Shown here: in pieces, positions 63,675-64,000 of the stretch
Numbering within the stretch: the first letter of the stretch is position 1
Layout: every line of letters begins with the position of its first letter
Origin: Pseudomonadota bacterium
Lineage (GTDB): Bacteria; Pseudomonadota; Alphaproteobacteria; Rhizobiales; Xanthobacteraceae
Length of the DNA: 64,000 nucleotides
Assembly (NCBI GenBank): GCA_018242205.1
Contig: JAFECJ010000017.1
Coordinates: 1 to 64,000, forward strand
Direction of reading: 5' to 3'
Position numbers and translations under genes: made by a program
Notes under the pieces: generated by a model
Seen by the model: only the letters and a program-made list of their open reading frames with translations
The model's database searches: none
What the model was told of the DNA's origin: nothing

Positions 63675-63840
63675 GACGCAAAATCCTCGGCGTTGTCCGT
63701 TGCGGCCGTCTGTCCGCCGCGACGGTGCTATCAATTTGGTAAGCTAAATGGCGCGTTACCAGATGTCGCCGCGGCGAATTGATAAAATTCGAGCGATCGG
63801 CCTTAGCGAAATGACAGAGTTTTGCCGTTAGCGTGGCGTT

Positions 63841-64000
63841 ATGGGAAGCTCGTCAGGCGCGCCAATGAATAAAAGTCCGCTCGAATCCATGATCCAGGGT
63901 CTGAACATCCTGGTCGTGGACGGCAACGCGTATATGCGTAAAGTTACGCGCATGATGCTGATCAATCTGGGCGCCAAGTCGGTGATGGAAGCGGCCGATG
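63841..64000 (+). CDS. Response regulator receiver protein, N-terminal fragment
   Basis: The gene runs off the right edge; 53 codons are seen (ATG at 63841, alternative at 63865). LNILVVDGNAYMRKVTRMML followed by GAKSVMEAAD is the start of a CheY-like receiver domain. The acidic pair normally DD before the phosphorylated Asp is DG here, though the first Asp is kept. Output and partner kinase cannot be seen. Confidence 0.82.
   Translation, partial: MGSSSGAPMNKSPLESMIQGLNILVVDGNAYMRKVTRMMLINLGAKSVMEAAD

Overview
This window is a contiguous, GC-rich piece of an alphaproteobacterial chromosome, most like the order Hyphomicrobiales/Rhizobiales (Xanthobacteraceae or Bradyrhizobiaceae-type). The evidence is gene order: the blocks rimP-nusA-ylxR-infB-rbfA-truB-rpsO-pnp, tsaB-rimI-fur-plsC-miaB-phoH-ybeY-corC-lnt-xre-metK-trmB and dnaA-dnaN-recF-gyrB, plus a DUF2336 protein and dispersed palindromic repeats. 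It is mostly core chromosome. I saw no tRNA, rRNA, CRISPR array, transposase, integrase or prophage gene.

Layout. 1-5.2 kb: the tail of an enolase-superfamily gene, divergent katG/oxyR sharing a 19-bp palindrome, a Crp/Fnr-family regulator, and two tiny exported-protein genes. Each tiny gene has the same CRP-type operator at the same distance from its start. 5.2-15.3 kb: the transcription/translation operon from rimP to pnp (minus strand), with an intrinsic terminator in its leader. 15.5-28.6 kb: a DUF2336 gene, then a long minus-strand run of tRNA/rRNA modification, S-adenosylmethionine synthesis, envelope and iron-regulation genes; four successive junctions overlap by 4 bp. 28.6-31.5 kb: VOC protein, WYL regulator, universal stress protein and trpS. 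31.6-41.3 kb: plus-strand accessory genes, namely a PfkB kinase, exported or membrane hypotheticals, an exported metallo-beta-lactamase-fold protein with unusual ligands, and a three-gene cassette (Rieske oxygenase, glutamine-synthetase-like ligase, alpha/beta hydrolase) that looks like a catabolic pathway for an amine. 41.3-51.8 kb: gyrB, a ClC channel, recF, gluconate kinase and 6-phosphogluconate dehydrogenase, dnaN and dnaA. 51.8-53.2 kb: 1.4 kb without a gene upstream of dnaA. 53.2-64 kb: rpsT, a DapA-family lyase, malic enzyme, msrA, a polysaccharide-export lipoprotein, a DMT exporter, a dienelactone hydrolase, a luciferase-like oxidoreductase, a trypsin-fold protein lacking all three catalytic residues, a DUF427 protein and the start of a response regulator.

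How parts fit together. OxyR has both redox cysteines at the E. coli positions and very likely controls katG through the shared palindrome. The Crp/Fnr protein keeps the RExxxR recognition-helix pattern of CRP, and TGTGA-N6-TCACA sites lie beside it before the two tiny genes and again near 34.96 kb; this is the best candidate here for an undescribed local regulon. Many intergenic gaps over about 60 bp hold one of three families of REP/BIME-like palindromes, which extend several reading frames artificially, so I moved those starts downstream.
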